Shown piece after piece: positions 54,718 to 63,872 of a stretch of DNA of 64,000 nucleotides (position 1 is the stretch's first letter; every line of letters starts with the position of its first letter). The notes under the pieces were generated by a model. The model worked only from the letters and a program-made list of their open reading frames with translations, was not told where the DNA came from and searched no databases. The stretch is from an uncultured Enterobacteriaceae bacterium. GTDB taxonomy: Bacteria > Pseudomonadota > Gammaproteobacteria > Enterobacterales > Enterobacteriaceae. A program made the position numbers and the translations under genes. The stretch is from positions 186,001-250,000 of the forward strand of contig CAKZHC010000011.1 of NCBI GenBank assembly GCA_936920625.1, written 5' to 3'.

Positions 54718-55760
54718 TGCCATCTCCTGTGTGGCTTTTACACGGTTCACAAAGCGAGAATTACCCGTTGTTGTTTAACTGCATCAGACAGATCGGTGAT
54801 ACAATTTTTATTGTCAGATTCAATCAGACTGATCATGCCCTAATGCCTGTGATCAATTAATGCTCCGCCAGTCAGCTCAACGAGTTGTCATAAGTTGCGC
54901 TAAATTTTACAGCACTAGGATGGATATTCTGGCAGCACTTAAATAAATAGTATAACTGTAAGTCAGCAGAATGAGTGTTAGCTACTCGTCTTAAGTTCAG
55001 CTGAAAACACGACACTCGAATCCACTGGTAGTTATTGCCTGAAAATAATATAACGATGCAGATAAAACAATCATAAATAATGAAGTATCTACAGAAGAAA
55101 AGAGGAAATCTTACTTTATTATATCTTCCCTCCCCTGGGCATGAGATGAACATGAATCTATTAATAATGTTAACTCTTTCTACTTAATAGTTATTATGTA
55201 AATAAAATTATTGTTTCCGCAATGCGATTTAGAATGTAAATAATATTTGATAAAAATTAACAAATAACTATGGATTTTTATTATTCCTAAAAAAATATTT
55301 TAGTGTATAACAGCATTATATAAACAATATCTCTGCTTACTGAGACAGTTCAGCAGAAAAAATACAGCAAAACGAGTTCTGAATTATGAGAAAAATCTTA
55401 AAAAATATTCTGCTGTCAATTTGATCAATAACAGCTATAACCGACGGATTATAATATGATTTATTACAACGTATTACACCCTCAGAGTAATAGCCGGATT
55501 TTCTCCCCTGCATTTCAACAACGTAACGGTAAAATTTTACAACTATTAAATGAAATTAAAACCCTGGCTAAAAAATGCTGGAAATTAAGTCAAGGGATAA
55601 TTTAAAATGGCCGTCCAGATGTTGATCCGTCTATACTGATTAACTCCCAAGGCTCCAGAATAGCATGTTGTCACAGCGTTTGTTTCTGGAGTACCGGGTA
55701 TTGCCATTTGCGGCATAATCGATCCATATCACCCGAACATACTGAAAGGTAAAGAATTTA
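54718..55760. other. Long AT-rich intergenic region between speA and metK
   Basis: About 1.04 kb with no gene I can support. A 29-codon minus frame (54747-54836) ahead of speA is a possible leader but has no support beyond position. A 93-codon minus frame (54872-55153) is unsupported. The middle part (55150-55450) is very AT-rich. Near metK are possible MetJ boxes (listed separately). Confidence 0.5.
55609..55640 (+). promoter_or_regulatory. Possible MetJ operator upstream of metK
   Basis: Four adjacent octamers GGCCGTCC-AGATGTTG-ATCCGTCT-ATACTGAT partly resemble tandem met boxes (consensus AGACGTCT); the two central ones match at five and six of eight positions. metK is a MetJ target in E. 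coli. A TATACT near 55632 could be the -10 element within the operator. Assigned by eye only. Confidence 0.35.
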
Positions 55761-56912
55761 ATGGCCAAGCATCTTTTCACTTCTGAGTCCGTATCAGAAG
55801 GCCATCCCGATAAAATCGCTGATCAGATTTCTGATGCAGTACTGGATGCTATCCTCAGCCAGGATCCACGGGCACACGTAGCCTGTGAGACCTATGTTAA
55901 AACTGGCATGGTACTGGTAGGAGGGGAGATTACTACTTCAGCCTGGGTTGATATCGAGGACATCGTACGTAATACCGTCAAAGAGATCGGTTATACCCAC
56001 TCTGATATGGGATTTGACGGCGATTCCTGCTCGGTTCTCAGCGCGATAGGAAAACAGTCTCCGGACATAAATCAGGGTGTGGAGCGCTCCAGCCCTCTCG
56101 AACAGGGTGCTGGCGATCAAGGCCTGATGTTTGGTTATGCCACTAATGAAACCGATGTACTGATGCCGGCACCCATCACCTACGCTCACCGTCTGGTCCA
56201 CCGTCAGTCTGAATTGCGTAAGAATGGCAAGCTACCGTGGTTGCGTCCCGACGCTAAAAGCCAGATTACCTTTCTCTATGATAACGGGAGCATCAAAGGC
56301 ATCGACGCTGTCGTACTCTCTACGCAGCATGATACAGAGATTGACCAGGAGACACTTAGAGAAGCCGTAATGGAGGAGATCATTAAACCTGTTCTCCCGG
56401 CAAGGTGGATCAATTCACACACCAAATACCACATCAATCCAACAGGTCGCTTCGTTATTGGTGGGCCAAAGGGCGATTGTGGACTCACTGGACGCAAAAT
56501 TATCGTAGATACTTACGGCGGTATGGCGCGCCACGGCGGCGGCGCGTTCTCGGGTAAAGACCCCTCCAAGGTGGATCGCTCAGCCGCTTATGCCGCACGC
56601 TATGTAGCAAAAAACATCGTTGCGGCTGGACTCGCTGAACGTTGTGAAATCCAGCTCTCTTACGCTATTGGTGTGGCGGAGCCCACCTCAATCATGGTGG
56701 AAACGTTTGGTACTGAAAAGATCTCTGCCGATCAGCTAACTCTGCTGGTACGTGAGTTCTTTGACCTCCGTCCCTACGGCCTTATCCACATGCTGGATCT
56801 GCTCCGTCCTATCTACCGTCAGACGGCTACCTATGGCCACTTTGGCCGTGAATCGTTCCCATGGGAGAAAACAGACAAAGCGGCTGCACTACGTGAGGCC
56901 GCCGGACTGTAA
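55761..56912 (+). CDS. metK: S-adenosylmethionine synthetase
   Basis: Makes SAM from methionine and ATP; cytoplasmic tetramer. 383 residues (E. coli 384). ATP and metal sites: SVSEGHPDKIADQISDAVLD, GAGDQGLMFGYA (signature 1) and GGGAFSGKDPSKVDRSAAYA (signature 2). AAAGGTAAAG lies ahead of the ATG. Spaced by about 1 kb from the divergent speA; the two enzymes both feed polyamine synthesis. Intact. Confidence 0.98.
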   Translation: MAKHLFTSESVSEGHPDKIADQISDAVLDAILSQDPRAHVACETYVKTGMVLVGGEITTSAWVDIEDIVRNTVKEIGYTHSDMGFDGDSCSVLSAIGKQSPDINQGVERSSPLEQGAGDQGLMFGYATNETDVLMPAPITYAHRLVHRQSELRKNGKLPWLRPDAKSQITFLYDNGSIKGIDAVVLSTQHDTEIDQETLREAVMEEIIKPVLPARWINSHTKYHINPTGRFVIGGPKGDCGLTGRKIIVDTYGGMARHGGGAFSGKDPSKVDRSAAYAARYVAKNIVAAGLAERCEIQLSYAIGVAEPTSIMVETFGTEKISADQLTLLVREFFDLRPYGLIHMLDLLRPIYRQTATYGHFGRESFPWEKTDKAAALREAAGL

Positions 56913-57221
56913 GACTATTGACCCGGCAGAGGCCACTTCTTCCGGCTGGCTCTGCCCGGTATCACAAATAATTTCTGCACTTGGTTTGCATCACATCAAT
57001 TTCTGTAGCTCAATTATAGTGTGTCTGGAAACAATTCACACACTATGATAATTGCACTGAATGTCATTGCTTCTACAATAAAAAAGCGTCATCTCACAAC
57101 ATTCGCATCTTCTGTGAAAACTATTTTATTAATGCGATGTTGCGCAAAAGACACCGTACTAAACAAAATTTTAACTATTAAATAGCGTAACAATTCAATT
57201 TTCCCCAACGGAGGCGGTGAC
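56913..57221. other. Intergenic region between metK and galP
   Basis: About 310 bases. Besides the inverted repeat above, an interrupted stem near 56925-56965 (CAGAGGCCA ... TGGCTCTG) may end metK. The galP promoter lies here. No GalR-type operator stands out. Confidence 0.5.
57011..57054. repeat. Imperfect 14-bp inverted repeat between metK and galP
   Basis: CAATTATAGTGTGT (57011-57024) pairs with ACACACT-ATG-ATAATTG (57038-57054), 14 bp with a three-base bulge and a 13-base loop. It may be the metK terminator structure or an operator region for galP; no clean U-tract follows. Confidence 0.6.
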
Positions 57222-58613
57222 ATGGCTAATAATAAAAAAAGTGGCCGGAGCGCAAATAAAACAATGACCTTCTTTGTCTGTTTTCTGGCAGCACTGGCCG
57301 GTTTGCTGTTTGGGCTGGATATAGGTGTTATCGCAGGCGCGCTAAAGTTCATCACCATGGAATTTGATATTACTACCCGGCAACAGGAGTGGATCGTCAG
57401 CTCCATGATGTTTGGTGCCGCCGTAGGTGCTGTAGGTAGCGGGTGGATCTCTTCGCATCTTGGCCGCAAAAAAAGTCTGATGGTAGCGGCAGTATTGTTT
57501 GTTATAGGATCATTACTCTCCGCGCTGGCGATAAACCCTGAAATGCTAATTTTCGCGCGGGTAGTACTAGGTCTGGCCGTGGGGGTAGCCTCCTATACCG
57601 CACCACTCTATCTTTCTGAAATAGCCCCGGAAAAAATTCGAGGCAGTATGATCTCCCTCTATCAACTGATGATCACGATAGGTATCCTCACCGCCTACCT
57701 TTCTGATACCGCCTTCAGTGCCTCCGGGAATTGGCGCTGGATGCTAGGTATCATCATCATTCCGGCACTTCTCCTGCTCATTGGTGTTATCTTTCTGCCA
57801 AACAGTCCGCGCTGGCTCGCCGCAACAGGAAACTTCCGTGATGCGAAGCGTGTTCTCGATCGTTTACGTGACACCAGCGAACAAGCCCGCAATGAGCTGG
57901 AGGAAATCCGCGAAAGCCTGAAAATCAGACAAACAGGCTGGAAGTTATTTCAAAGTAATAATAACTTCCAGCGCGCTATGTTACTTGGAATTCTTTTGCA
58001 AATAATGCAACAATTCACAGGTATGAACGTAATTATGTACTACGCGCCAAGAATTTTCGAAATTGCAGGCTTCAGTAATACCAGTGAGCAGATGTGGGGA
58101 ACGGTCATTGTTGGGTTAGTTAATGTGCTTGCTACCTTTATCGCCATCGCTCTGGTTGACCGCTGGGGCCGTAAACCCACACTGATTCTTGGCTTTTCAG
58201 TCATGGCTGTTGGAATGGGCACGCTGGGTTCTATGCTACAGCTCGGTATCGACTCCCTGACAACACAATATCTCGCCATCGGAATGCTGCTGATGTTCAT
58301 TGTTGGCTTTGCCATGAGTGCCGGACCGTTAGTTTGGGTACTATGCTCGGAAATTCAGCCGTTAAAAGGGCGTGATTTTGGTATTACCATCTCCACTGCT
58401 ACTAACTGGATAGCCAATATGATTGTTGGCGCTACCTTCCTTACCCTGCTCGAAAATCTGGGCAATGCTCAAACCTTCTGGATGTATGCCATGCTTAATG
58501 TCCTGTTTATTCTGGTAACTATAGCGTTAGTTCCCGAGACCAAAAATGTCACACTGGAGCATATTGAACGCAATCTGATGCAAGGCAGAAAACTACGGGA
58601 CATCGGTCAGTAA
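57222..58613 (+). CDS. galP: Galactose:H+ symporter
   Basis: Major facilitator sugar porter bringing galactose or glucose in with a proton. 463 residues, twelve hydrophobic segments. Sugar-porter motifs: GLDIGVIAGAL, SHLGRKKSLM in the first cytoplasmic loop, LPNSPRWLAATGNF between helices 6 and 7, QQFTGMNVIMYYAPRIF in helix 7, DRWGRKPTLI, and VPETKNVTLEHIE at the end. GGAGGCGGTGAC lies ahead of the ATG. Its E. coli repressor gene galR is not found at its usual place near aas in this window. Confidence 0.96.
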   Translation: MANNKKSGRSANKTMTFFVCFLAALAGLLFGLDIGVIAGALKFITMEFDITTRQQEWIVSSMMFGAAVGAVGSGWISSHLGRKKSLMVAAVLFVIGSLLSALAINPEMLIFARVVLGLAVGVASYTAPLYLSEIAPEKIRGSMISLYQLMITIGILTAYLSDTAFSASGNWRWMLGIIIIPALLLLIGVIFLPNSPRWLAATGNFRDAKRVLDRLRDTSEQARNELEEIRESLKIRQTGWKLFQSNNNFQRAMLLGILLQIMQQFTGMNVIMYYAPRIFEIAGFSNTSEQMWGTVIVGLVNVLATFIAIALVDRWGRKPTLILGFSVMAVGMGTLGSMLQLGIDSLTTQYLAIGMLLMFIVGFAMSAGPLVWVLCSEIQPLKGRDFGITISTATNWIANMIVGATFLTLLENLGNAQTFWMYAMLNVLFILVTIALVPETKNVTLEHIERNLMQGRKLRDIGQ

Positions 58614-58683
58614 ATAAATCTGTCATCAACAGTGCCGGGGTATCTCCTTTTAATTTAACGAGTTTGCGACTATCCTTATTGCC

Positions 58684-59181
58684 ACGAAGTCGACCCGTAT
58701 CCCGGCCCTGCTTGAGCAGCAGATAATACGCTCATTACGTGAAAATCTGCATAAAGCCAATACACGTCTGCGACGTAATTACCCCGAACCACAACTGAGT
58801 TATCTGCAACGGGGTAAAGTCGCGGGTTCTGCCTGGCTGGAGAGGTGGCAAATCCGCCTGGATCCCGTGCTTCTGAAGGAAAATCAACAAGCTTTTATTG
58901 AAGAAGTAGTGCCTCATGAGCTGGCACATCTGCTGGTGTGGCAGTACTTTGGCCGTGTAGCGCCCCACGGCAAACAGTGGAAGTGGATGATGGAGAGCGT
59001 ATTAGGTGTTACCGCACGCCGGACACACCAGTTTGCAACCACCTCAGTAAGCGGCCAGATTTTTCCCTACTACTGCCGTTGTCAACAGCACTACCTGACC
59101 CTGCGCCGTCACAATCGCGTAACGCGAGGCCAGATCTGTTACCGCTGCCTGCGTTGTGGCGATACTTTGCGCGCTGCATGA
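58684..59181 (+). pseudogene. sprT: SprT-family metalloprotease-like protein, start codon changed to ACG
   Basis: The reading frame matches E. coli SprT from its first to last residue and, counted from ACG 58684 (TKSTRIPALLEQQ), gives 165 codons, the E. coli length. The position of the normal Met is ACG. No ATG, GTG or TTG lies in frame between the upstream stop and GTG 58867; the only other possibility near the start is ATT 58678. The core is intact: the zinc motif VVPHELAHLLVWQYFG and the C-terminal C-x-C/C-x2-C (YYCRCQQH, CYRCLRCG). So the gene is either freshly silenced, weakly started at ACG/ATT, or shortened to 104 residues from GTG 58867. Between galP and endA, the usual place. Confidence 0.85.
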
Positions 59182-59286
59182 ATTTTGTTCTGCTATAAAG
59201 ACTATTTGAGCCCAATTGTTATCATTTCTGAAACCGTACCTGCATAATATGATTTTTTAAAAATCAGCTGGAGTTATTTAGAAATA

Positions 59287-59991
59287 ATGGCGTTCAAAAA
59301 ATCAATAGTTACACTCATTCTGATATTTCCCTCCTTCCTGGTTACAGCGCAGAACGGCCACTTCAGCCAGAATAGTTTCTCTGAAGCCAAAATCTATGCT
59401 GCAAAAATTAATGCCGAGGCGCCAGGATCATTTTACTGTGGCTGCCACATTACCTGGGAAGGAAAGCATGGAGTGCCCGATCTTAACTCCTGTGGCTACA
59501 AAGTACGCAAAAATGAACAGCGAGCCCATCGTATCGAATGGGAACATGTGATGCCTGCCTGGCAGTTTGGGCACCTGCTCTCTTGCTGGCAGCAAGGCGG
59601 GCGTAAAGCCTGTGCTAAAGATCCCCGTTTTCGTCATATAGAATCCGATTTACACAACCTGCAACCGGCAATTGGTGAAGTAAATGGGGATCGCGGTAAT
59701 GCAATGTTCAGCCATTGGGAAAGCAACAGTACGCAATACGAAAATTGCGGAATGAAAATAGATATGAGATCGAATCGCGCAGATCCCCCTGTCAGAACCA
59801 GGGGTACTATTGCCCGCACCTATCTTTATATGCGTGATCGTTACCGAATCAAGTTACCTGCCCGGCAAGTCCGGCTCTTTGACGCCTGGAATCGGCGCTA
59901 CCCACCTGACGCCTGGGAATGTAAACGAAATCAGCTCATCACACAGGTACAGGGGAATAGCAACACCTGGATCGAACGAGCTTGCCAGTGA
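59287..59991 (+). CDS. endA: Endonuclease I
   Basis: Periplasmic non-specific DNase. 234 residues with a signal peptide (MAFKKSIVTLILIFPSFLVTAQ). The conserved core is present: YCGCHITWEGKHGVPDLNSCGY with disulfide cysteines, RIEWEHVMPAWQFGH (catalytic His/Glu), SDLHNLQPAIGEVNGDRGN and the terminal ERACQ. In the order sprT-endA-rsmE-gshB, as in E. coli. Intact. Confidence 0.96.
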   Translation: MAFKKSIVTLILIFPSFLVTAQNGHFSQNSFSEAKIYAAKINAEAPGSFYCGCHITWEGKHGVPDLNSCGYKVRKNEQRAHRIEWEHVMPAWQFGHLLSCWQQGGRKACAKDPRFRHIESDLHNLQPAIGEVNGDRGNAMFSHWESNSTQYENCGMKIDMRSNRADPPVRTRGTIARTYLYMRDRYRIKLPARQVRLFDAWNRRYPPDAWECKRNQLITQVQGNSNTWIERACQ

Positions 59992-60068
59992 TCCGGGCCC
60001 TCCCCTACACTATGGGTCACTATCAAAACCCGCCGCGTTCAATGCGGTGAAACGCTTTTTGGAACTCT

Positions 60069-60800
60069 ATGCGTATACCCCGCATCTATCACCCCGGCGA
60101 CATAACGCCGGGGAGCGAACTAGCCCTCACTGATGAAGCATCGGGCCATGTCGGTCGTGTTCTGCGCATGAAAGCTGGTGATATGCTGACACTTTTTAAT
60201 GGTCAAAATCTGACTTTTGCTGCTGTGATTACCCATGCCGACAAAAAAAATGTCAAAGTTCGGGCAGAGAGTATGCAACATCAAAATAATGAATCTCCCC
60301 TTCACCTGCACCTGGGCCAGGTAATATCACGAGGAGAAAAGATGGAGTTCACCATCCAGAAGGCAGTTGAGCTGGGAGTAAGTGTAATAACACCACTCTG
60401 TTCTGAGCGTTGTGGCGTCAGACTGGATTCTGAGCGTCAGGCAAAGAAAATTCAGCAGTGGCAAAAAATTGTCATTAATGCCTGCGAACAGTGCGGGCGT
60501 AACTTTGTGCCCTCAGTCCAGCCAATAACCACACTTGCCGCATGGTGCAACCAGCCAGAATCCGGGTTAAAGCTCAACCTCAATCCACAGGGCCGGATAA
60601 GCATAAACACGCTGCCTTCATCAGTAACAAGATTACGCCTGCTTATAGGCCCGGAAGGTGGGCTGAGTGATGAAGAGATAACTCTGGCGGCCCGGAAAGA
60701 CTTTACCGATATCATCTTAGGACCACGCGTGCTACGCACAGAAACCACCGCCCTGGCCGCATTAGCTGCATTGCAGTTACGTTTTGGCGATTTGGGCTAG
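60069..60800 (+). CDS. rsmE: 16S rRNA (uracil-1498-N3)-methyltransferase
   Basis: SPOUT-fold methyltransferase that methylates U1498 of 16S rRNA with SAM. 243 residues. The N-terminal PUA-like domain starts MRIPRIYHPGDITPG. The SAM knot is in LLIGPEGGLSDEEI and IILGPRVLRTETTALAAL. ISRGEKMEFTIQKAVELGV is conserved. 77 bases after endA and 56 before gshB. Intact. Confidence 0.97.
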   Translation: MRIPRIYHPGDITPGSELALTDEASGHVGRVLRMKAGDMLTLFNGQNLTFAAVITHADKKNVKVRAESMQHQNNESPLHLHLGQVISRGEKMEFTIQKAVELGVSVITPLCSERCGVRLDSERQAKKIQQWQKIVINACEQCGRNFVPSVQPITTLAAWCNQPESGLKLNLNPQGRISINTLPSSVTRLRLLIGPEGGLSDEEITLAARKDFTDIILGPRVLRTETTALAALAALQLRFGDLG

Positions 60801-60856
60801 TTAACCCACAGATCCCGGCTTATGCTGACAGCGAGCCCGGCTTTAGGAGAGAAACT

Positions 60857-61801
60857 GTGATTAAGTTAGGTATCGTAATGGACCCCATTACAAAAATTAA
60901 GATTAAAAAAGACACCAGCTTTGCTCTTATACTCGAAGCTCAGCATCGCGGTTATCAAATTCATTACATGGAAATGAGTGACCTCTATTTACATCAGGGG
61001 GTAGCTCAGGCCCGGACGCGGATACTGAGTGTCGAACAAAATGAGGAGAAATGGTTTAGTTTTGGTAGTGAACAGGAAATCGACCTGTCCGAACTTGACG
61101 TAATATTGATGCGCAAGGATCCTCCCTTCGATACCGAATTTATTTATGCCACTTATATTCTCGAGCGTGCTGAAGAAAAAGGAGCCGTTGTCGTCAACAA
61201 ACCGCAAAGTCTTCGTGATTGTAACGAGAAATTATTTACAGCATGGTTTCCAGAGCTAACCCCCGATACTCTGGTCACACGAGAGGCCAGTCGTATCCGT
61301 CAGTTCTGGCAGCAGCATGGAGATGTGATCCTCAAACCTCTGGATGGAATGGGCGGCTCCTCTATCTTTCGTGTGAAACATGATGATCCCAACCTGTCTG
61401 TAATTATTGAAACCCTGACTGATCACGGGCACACTTATTGCATGGCCCAGAAGTATCTGCCAGCAATCACAGAAGGAGATAAACGTGTGCTGGTGGTGGA
61501 TGGCGAACCTGTGCCTTATTGTCTGGCACGCATTCCGCAAAGTGGCGAAACCCGTGGCAATCTGGCAGCTGGCGGACGAGGTGAAGTTCGCGCACTAACA
61601 GAGAGTGACTGGGAGATAGCGCGCCGTGTTGGACCAGTCCTGAAGGCAAAAGGCTTATTTTTCGTTGGCCTGGATATTATTGGTGACAGACTGACTGAAA
61701 TTAACGTTACCAGCCCAACTTGTTTGCGTGAGATTGAAGCGGCCTGTACTCTGTCCATTAAAGGGATGTTGATGGACGCTATAGAAAAAAGAATTAAATA
61801 A
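60857..61801 (+). CDS. gshB: Glutathione synthetase
   Basis: ATP-grasp enzyme joining gamma-glutamylcysteine and glycine. 314 residues. Residues of the fold: KLGIVMDPITKIKIKKDTSF, MRKDPPFDTEFIYATY, VILKPLDGMGGSSIFRV, the hinge AQKYLP, GDKRVLVVDGEPVPYCLAR, and LTEINVTSPTCLREIE. GGAGAG precedes a GTG or ATG start at 60857 (GTG ATT AAG). Intact. Confidence 0.97.
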   Translation: MIKLGIVMDPITKIKIKKDTSFALILEAQHRGYQIHYMEMSDLYLHQGVAQARTRILSVEQNEEKWFSFGSEQEIDLSELDVILMRKDPPFDTEFIYATYILERAEEKGAVVVNKPQSLRDCNEKLFTAWFPELTPDTLVTREASRIRQFWQQHGDVILKPLDGMGGSSIFRVKHDDPNLSVIIETLTDHGHTYCMAQKYLPAITEGDKRVLVVDGEPVPYCLARIPQSGETRGNLAAGGRGEVRALTESDWEIARRVGPVLKAKGLFFVGLDIIGDRLTEINVTSPTCLREIEAACTLSIKGMLMDAIEKRIK

Positions 61802-61878
61802 TTGATTTATAAGGTGTTATAATGGTTGCTGTGCTGTTATGCCAGTAACTCCCAACCCGTGAAGACTCGATTTTGATA

Positions 61879-62442
61879 ATGAATTTACAGCATCATTTTT
61901 TGATTGCGATGCCAACAATACGAGACCAGCTATTCAGGCATTCCGTGATCTATGTCTGTGAGCATAATGCTGAAGGCGCCATGGGGCTGATTGTCAATAA
62001 GCCAGCAGAAAATCTCACAATTGAGACTGTTCTCAGGCAGCTTAAAATAGCCCCTTCTACGGGCGAACCACGGGTAAGCATAGATAAGCCGGTATTTGCT
62101 GGCGGGCCCCTGGCAGAGGATCGCGGTTTTATTCTGCACTCGGCCCCTGATTGCTTTGCTGCAAGCGTGCGTATTTCCGATAATACGGTAATAACCACTT
62201 CCCGCGATGTACTGGAAACACTTGGTACCGCACGACAGCCTCAGCAGGTTATTGTTGCACTGGGTTATTGTGGCTGGGAAAGTGATCAGCTTGAAGATGA
62301 AATCCGCAATAATATCTGGCTCACTATACCTGCCAACAGTCATATTTTGTTTCAGACACCAATTGCCGAACGCTGGCGAGAGGCTGCTCGTAGCATCGGG
62401 GTAGATATTCATAACATCACCAGCGAGGCAGGCCACGCCTGA
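61879..62442 (+). CDS. yqgE: UPF0301/DUF179 protein YqgE
   Basis: A conserved cytoplasmic protein of unknown molecular function encoded next to ruvX. 187 residues from ATG 61879 (MNLQHHFLIAMPTIRDQLFR). The frame's TTG start two codons earlier is less likely. Family blocks: SVIYVCEHNAEGAMGLIVNK, VFAGGPLAEDRGFILHS, VALGYCGWESDQLEDEI and NSHILFQTPIAERW. Seven bases before ruvX, as in E. coli. Intact. Confidence 0.95.
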   Translation: MNLQHHFLIAMPTIRDQLFRHSVIYVCEHNAEGAMGLIVNKPAENLTIETVLRQLKIAPSTGEPRVSIDKPVFAGGPLAEDRGFILHSAPDCFAASVRISDNTVITTSRDVLETLGTARQPQQVIVALGYCGWESDQLEDEIRNNIWLTIPANSHILFQTPIAERWREAARSIGVDIHNITSEAGHA

Positions 62443-62449
62443 CGGGTCT

Positions 62450-62869
62450 ATGAGTTTTTTACTGGCTTTCGATTTTGGTACTAAAAGTATTGGTGTTGCG
62501 GTAGGACAAACCCTCACCGGCACCGCTAACGCACTGACAGCCATCAAGGCTAAGGATGGTATACCAGACTGGCCGATTGTAGATGCACTGCTAAAAGAGT
62601 GGCAGCCTGCCGCCGTGATAGTGGGGCTGCCGCTGAATATGGACGGCAGCGAACAACCGCTAACTCTGCGTGCTCGTAAGTTTGCCCGGCGTCTGCATGG
62701 TCGTTTTGGCGTTCAGGTTGAACTTCAGGACGAACGCCTAAGCAGCGTTGAAGCCAGAGCAAATCTGTTTGAGCACGGCGGGTATCGCTCTCTTAATAAA
62801 GGTAATGTTGACTCTCACTCAGCAGTCGTCATTCTGGAAGCGTGGCTGTCAGCTCATCACCAGCAGTAA
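62450..62869 (+). CDS. ruvX: Putative pre-16S rRNA nuclease / Holliday junction resolvase YqgF (RuvX)
   Basis: RNase H-fold protein that takes part in maturation of 16S rRNA 5' end. 139 residues. Motifs: LLAFDFGTKSIGVAV (first catalytic Asp), IVGLPLNMDGSEQ, ELQDERLSSVEA (Glu) and VDSHSAVVILEAWL (last Asp). Its 3' end overlaps the convergent yggR by 41 bases. Operon with yqgE. Intact. Confidence 0.96.
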   Translation: MSFLLAFDFGTKSIGVAVGQTLTGTANALTAIKAKDGIPDWPIVDALLKEWQPAAVIVGLPLNMDGSEQPLTLRARKFARRLHGRFGVQVELQDERLSSVEARANLFEHGGYRSLNKGNVDSHSAVVILEAWLSAHHQQ

Positions 62870-63858
62870 TCAGGCCAGCCCGGCAACGTTGTTCAAGGCT
62901 CTGGCTGAAAGTCTGCATGCCAAACCGTGAGCCTGTTTGCAGCAATCCTGCTATCTGATGCGTCTTACCTTCACGAATCAGGCTTGATATCGCTGGTGTT
63001 TTCACCAGCACTTCAAACAGAGCAATTCGAAGGCCCTGACCGGAAGGCACAAGCCGCTGCGCAATGACCGCCCGCAAACTGCCCGCCAGTTGAGTGCGGA
63101 TCAAGGCTTTTTCTTCTGCCGGAAAGACATCCAGCAGACGCTCAACAGCCTGTGCAGCACCGCGAGTATGCAGTGTAGCAAGGACAAGATGGCCAGTTTC
63201 GGCAGCTGTTAACGCCAGACGAATTGTTTCACCATCCCGGAGTTCGCCAATCAGAATCACGTCTGGATCTTCTCGCAGCGCACTGCGTAACCCTTGCGAA
63301 AATGAAGCGCAGTGCGGGCCAATTTCACGCTGCTGTATCAGGCTGCCGCCACTGTGGTGAATAAATTCAATGGGATCTTCAAGAGTAATAATATGCTGCT
63401 GCTGATGCTGATTGATGCTGGCGATCATTGCAGCAAGAGTAGTGGATTTGCCGCTGCCTGTAGCCCCCGTCACCAGTATCAGGCCATCCCGCTTAAGTGT
63501 TAATTGCTGCACAATCTCCGGAGCCTGAAGCTGCCCCAGATCGGGGGACGGTTTCAGGAATCCGCCTCACCGCCAGCGAAAGACCGTACCTTTGCTGAAA
63601 AAAATTAACCCGCAGACGGATTCCACTGGGTGTAGTTATTGCCAAATCAACTTGCCCCTGATGCACCAGAAGCCCGTTCTGAACACTGTTCAGCCAAAGA
63701 CTTGCAAGCTGTTCCAGCTCTCCGGCCCCGGTGGATGGCTGATTTTCTATGAGCTCGAGTATCCCACCACGGCGCCAGCGCGGGCGGTGTCCACTACAGA
63801 GGTGCAGATCAGCGGCATTATGCTTTACACTAAGCTGCACTATTTCATCAAACTCCAT
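62829..63858 (-). pseudogene. yggR: PilT-like type IV pilus retraction ATPase YggR, +1 frameshift in C5 run
   Basis: The PilT/GspE-family ATPase is encoded in two frames. 63858-63493: start MEFDEIVQLSVKHNAADLHL behind GGGAGG, to AVRRIPETVP then a wrong-frame tail. 63512-62829: LKRDGLILVTGATGSGKSTT (Walker A), ITLEDPIEFIHHSGGS, ALREDPDVILIGELRDGETIRLA (Walker B and His box). Five C (63543-63547; G5 on plus) instead of four account for the break. Deleting one gives 342 residues. Divergent from yggS, 14 bases apart. No other pilus gene is in the window. Lesion or sequencing error in a homopolymer. Confidence 0.9.
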
Positions 63859-63872
63859 ATAACCTCCCGACT

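Noticed and set aside
54747..54836. 29-codon minus-strand frame ahead of speA as leader peptide
   Set aside because: Position is suggestive, but it does not resemble E. coli YqgB and has no attenuator hairpin.
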